Assembly (NCBI GenBank): GCA_036509255.1
Contig: DATCFY010000079.1
Span: 20,792 to 84,791 of the forward strand
Source: RYN-230 sp036509255
GTDB lineage: Bacteria; Actinomycetota; Actinomycetes; Streptosporangiales; Streptosporangiaceae
Length of the DNA: 64,000 nucleotides
Direction: 5' to 3'
The translations under genes were made by a program, and so were the position numbers. The notes below the pieces were generated by a model that searched no databases, was not told the origin of the DNA, and saw only the letters and a program-made list of their open reading frames with translations. Shown piece by piece: positions 62,258 through 64,000 of the stretch (position 1 is its first letter; every line of letters begins with the position of its first letter).

Positions 62258-63345
62258 CTGCGGATGTGACCTCCGCCGCGGCAGGCTACGTGCCCTGGCG
62301 CGGCGTGATCGCGCAGTACCGGGAGTGGCTCCCGGCGCTGCCCGGCAGCAGCCCGGTGATCACGCTGGGCGAGGGGGCGACGCCGCTGCTGCCCGCCCCG
62401 GTGCTGTCCGAGCGGACCGGCTGTGAGGTGTACCTCAAGGTCGAGGGGGCCAACCCGACCGGGTCGTTCAAGGACCGCGGCATGACGATGGCGGTCAGCA
62501 TGGCCGTCAGCCGCGGCGCGACGGCCGTGATCTGCGCCTCCACCGGCAACACCAGCGCCAGTGCCGCCGCATACGCGGCGCGCGCCGGGCTGTCCTGCGC
62601 GGTGCTGGTGCCCCGCGGCAAGATTGCGCTGGGCAAACTGGCCCAGGCCCTGGTGCACGGGGCCAAGCTGCTCCAGGTGGACGGCAACTTCGACGACTGC
62701 CTCGAGCTGGCCAGGAAACTGGCCGCCGACTACCCGGTCGCGCTGGTCAACTCGGTCAACCCGGACCGGCTGGAAGGGCAGAAGAGCGCGGCGTTCGAGA
62801 TCGTCGACGCGCTCGGCGACGCTCCGGACGTGCACTGCCTGCCGGTCGGCAACGCGGGCAACATCTCCGCCTACTGGATGGGCTATACCCAGTACGCGGC
62901 GGCTGGGCGGGCCACCAAGACCCCCCGGATGCTCGGCTTCCAGGCCAGCGGCGCCGCGCCCATCGTCCGCGGCGAGCCAGTCCGCGCGCCGCAGACGATC
63001 GCGACCGCGATCCGGATCGGCAACCCGGCCTCCTGGGGACTGGCCGAGGCCGCCCGGGACGCCTCCGGCGGGCTGATCGACTCGGTCACCGACCGGCAGA
63101 TCTTCGCGGCATACCGGCTGCTCGCGGCCAAGGAGGCGGTGTTCGGCGAGCTGGCCTCGGCGGCCGGGGTGGCCGGGCTGCTCCAGGCGCGGGAACAGGA
63201 CCAGGTCGCACCTGGTTCGCGGGTGGTGTGCACGGTGACTGGCAACGGTCTCAAGGACCCGGACTGGGCGGTGTCGGCCGCCCCGGCCCCGATTACCGTG
63301 CCCGCAGACAGCGCGGCCGCGGCGGCCGCGCTCGGCCTGGCCTGA
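62254..63345 (+). CDS. thrC: Threonine synthase
   Basis: A 363-residue PLP enzyme that converts O-phosphohomoserine to threonine. Lys73 in NPTGSFKDRGMTMAVS is the Schiff-base residue; STGNTSASAAAYAARAG is the phosphate loop region; LPVGNAGNISAYWMGYTQY and CTVTGNGLKDPDWA are conserved. It follows hom with 4-bp overlap and precedes thrB by 31 bp; the three are one unit. Confidence 0.98.
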   Translation: MTADVTSAAAGYVPWRGVIAQYREWLPALPGSSPVITLGEGATPLLPAPVLSERTGCEVYLKVEGANPTGSFKDRGMTMAVSMAVSRGATAVICASTGNTSASAAAYAARAGLSCAVLVPRGKIALGKLAQALVHGAKLLQVDGNFDDCLELARKLAADYPVALVNSVNPDRLEGQKSAAFEIVDALGDAPDVHCLPVGNAGNISAYWMGYTQYAAAGRATKTPRMLGFQASGAAPIVRGEPVRAPQTIATAIRIGNPASWGLAEAARDASGGLIDSVTDRQIFAAYRLLAAKEAVFGELASAAGVAGLLQAREQDQVAPGSRVVCTVTGNGLKDPDWAVSAAPAPITVPADSAAAAAALGLA

Positions 63346-63376
63346 GGAGCACACCGCGAACACCTCAGGAGACACC

Positions 63377-64000
63377 GTGAGCGGATCCCGGTGGCGGGAC
63401 AAGCCTGTCGTGGTCCGGGCCCCGGCCAGCAGCGCCAACCTGGGCCCCGGGTTCGACGCCCTGGGCCTGGCGCTGTCCCTGCACGACGTGACCGTGGCCC
63501 GGGTGGCCGGCGTCGGGCTGGACATCGAGGTCTCCGGGGAAGGCAGCGAGACCGCGGCCGCGGGAGAGACCCACCTCGTGGTGCAGGCCATGCGGGCCGC
63601 GTTCGATCTGCTCGGCGGCCAGCCCCCCGGCCTGAGCCTGCGCTGCCTCAACGCGATCCCGCACGGCCGCGGGCTGGGCTCGTCGGCGGCCGCCATCGTG
63701 ACCGGCATCCTGGCCGCCCGCGGGCTCGCCAGGGACGGGTCTGACCTGCTGCCCGACGACGCCGTGCTCGCCCTGGCCGCCAGTCTCGAAGGACACCCCG
63801 ACAACGTGGCCGCGTGCCTGCACGGCGGGCTGACGATCTCCTGGACCCCGCTGGCGGGCCAGGGCTACGGCCCGGACCTGGAGCGGGGCGGCCCGGCCCC
63901 GCATCCCGGCCGCCCGGGCGACGGCAACGGCCTGGCCCCGGATCCGGTCCGCCCCGGTGACGGCTCAGCCCCGGCCGCCTCCTCCGGTCCCCGCGTAGTC
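63377..64000 (+). CDS. thrB: Homoserine kinase (5' part, cut by the window end)
   Basis: The first 208 codons of a GHMP kinase that phosphorylates homoserine. RAPASSANLGPGFDALGLAL is the N-terminal motif and IPHGRGLGSSAAAIVTG is the ATP-binding motif 2; LEGHPDNVAACLHGGLTI follows. GTG 63377 has AGGAG six bases upstream. From about residue 160 a Gly/Pro-rich insertion (DLERGGPAPHPGRPGDGNGL and onwards) replaces the short loop usual at this place. The reading frame is open to the last base. Confidence 0.95.
   Translation, partial: MSGSRWRDKPVVVRAPASSANLGPGFDALGLALSLHDVTVARVAGVGLDIEVSGEGSETAAAGETHLVVQAMRAAFDLLGGQPPGLSLRCLNAIPHGRGLGSSAAAIVTGILAARGLARDGSDLLPDDAVLALAASLEGHPDNVAACLHGGLTISWTPLAGQGYGPDLERGGPAPHPGRPGDGNGLAPDPVRPGDGSAPAASSGPRVV

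Noticed and set aside
61963..63804. 613-codon open frame on the - strand across hom, thrC and thrB
   Set aside because: Antisense shadow; no family pattern.

Overview
The window is high-GC DNA from an actinobacterium. This rests on many GTG (and some TTG) starts, two mycothiol-dependent maleylpyruvate isomerase-like proteins, an LLM-class (F420-type) oxidoreductase, a conservon-type histidine kinase/roadblock pair, a class F sortase, and the lysA-hom-thrC-thrB order at the right end. No rRNA, phage, CRISPR array or replication origin is seen. The genus cannot be fixed from sequence alone.

Layout. 61-4083: DUF3224 and TIGR03086 proteins, an AraC-type regulator, a sulfite oxidase-type molybdoenzyme and a 5-formyl-THF cyclo-ligase relative. 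4097-7670: two unrelated insertion sequences in tandem, an IS5-family element carrying a VOC-family passenger gene and an IS1182-family element. CTAG lies on the left, between them and on the right. 7667-12655: DMT transporter, sugar-hydrolase-like lipoprotein, a wrecked Ser/Thr kinase gene, an isoamylase-N-like protein and a CHRD-like secreted protein. 12685-18474: a giant LuxR/AAA regulator, small membrane proteins and a DUF2975/XRE pair behind a perfect dyad. 18475-22803: DUF72 protein, a multiply frameshifted secreted protein and a GH79-like enzyme. 22778-27689: TetR/LLM oxidoreductase divergon with two matching operators, a multipass membrane protein, a flavin amine oxidase and a DUF3558-like lipoprotein. 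27831-32591: second LuxR/AAA regulator and a TetR-ferredoxin-P450 operon. 32645-36328: membrane protein, GNAT, GH16 enzyme, SRPBCC and a VOC remnant. 36669-41609: CvnA/CvnB pair, then a class F sortase divergent from a lipoprotein with a sortase-like tail. 41753-49069: glycosyltransferase, small enzymes, two methyltransferases and a truncated haemoglobin. 49090-57095: acyl-CoA synthetase with a divergent TetR, a DUF6325/LuxR-HTH fusion, a fungal-like conserved protein, a gene split by an in-frame TAG, a VapB antitoxin with a gutted VapC, MarC, and VOC proteins. 57481-64000: tRNA-Arg(CCG), a receiver protein, a catalytic-domain-less ArgRS paralogue, then lysA, hom, thrC and thrB (thrB cut by the window end).

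How the genes work together. The right end is housekeeping: LysA makes lysine from diaminopimelate, and Hom, ThrB and ThrC take aspartate semialdehyde to threonine. The rest is accessory: small enzymes (five VOC copies including a remnant and a passenger, P450, LLM, amine oxidase, acyl-CoA synthetase) placed next to local regulators, with recognisable operator dyads at three TetR loci. Decay is common: frameshifts, an in-frame stop and truncations affect about ten genes. Some, especially two pairs of mutually compensating frameshifts in otherwise intact genes, may be sequencing errors and should be checked in reads.
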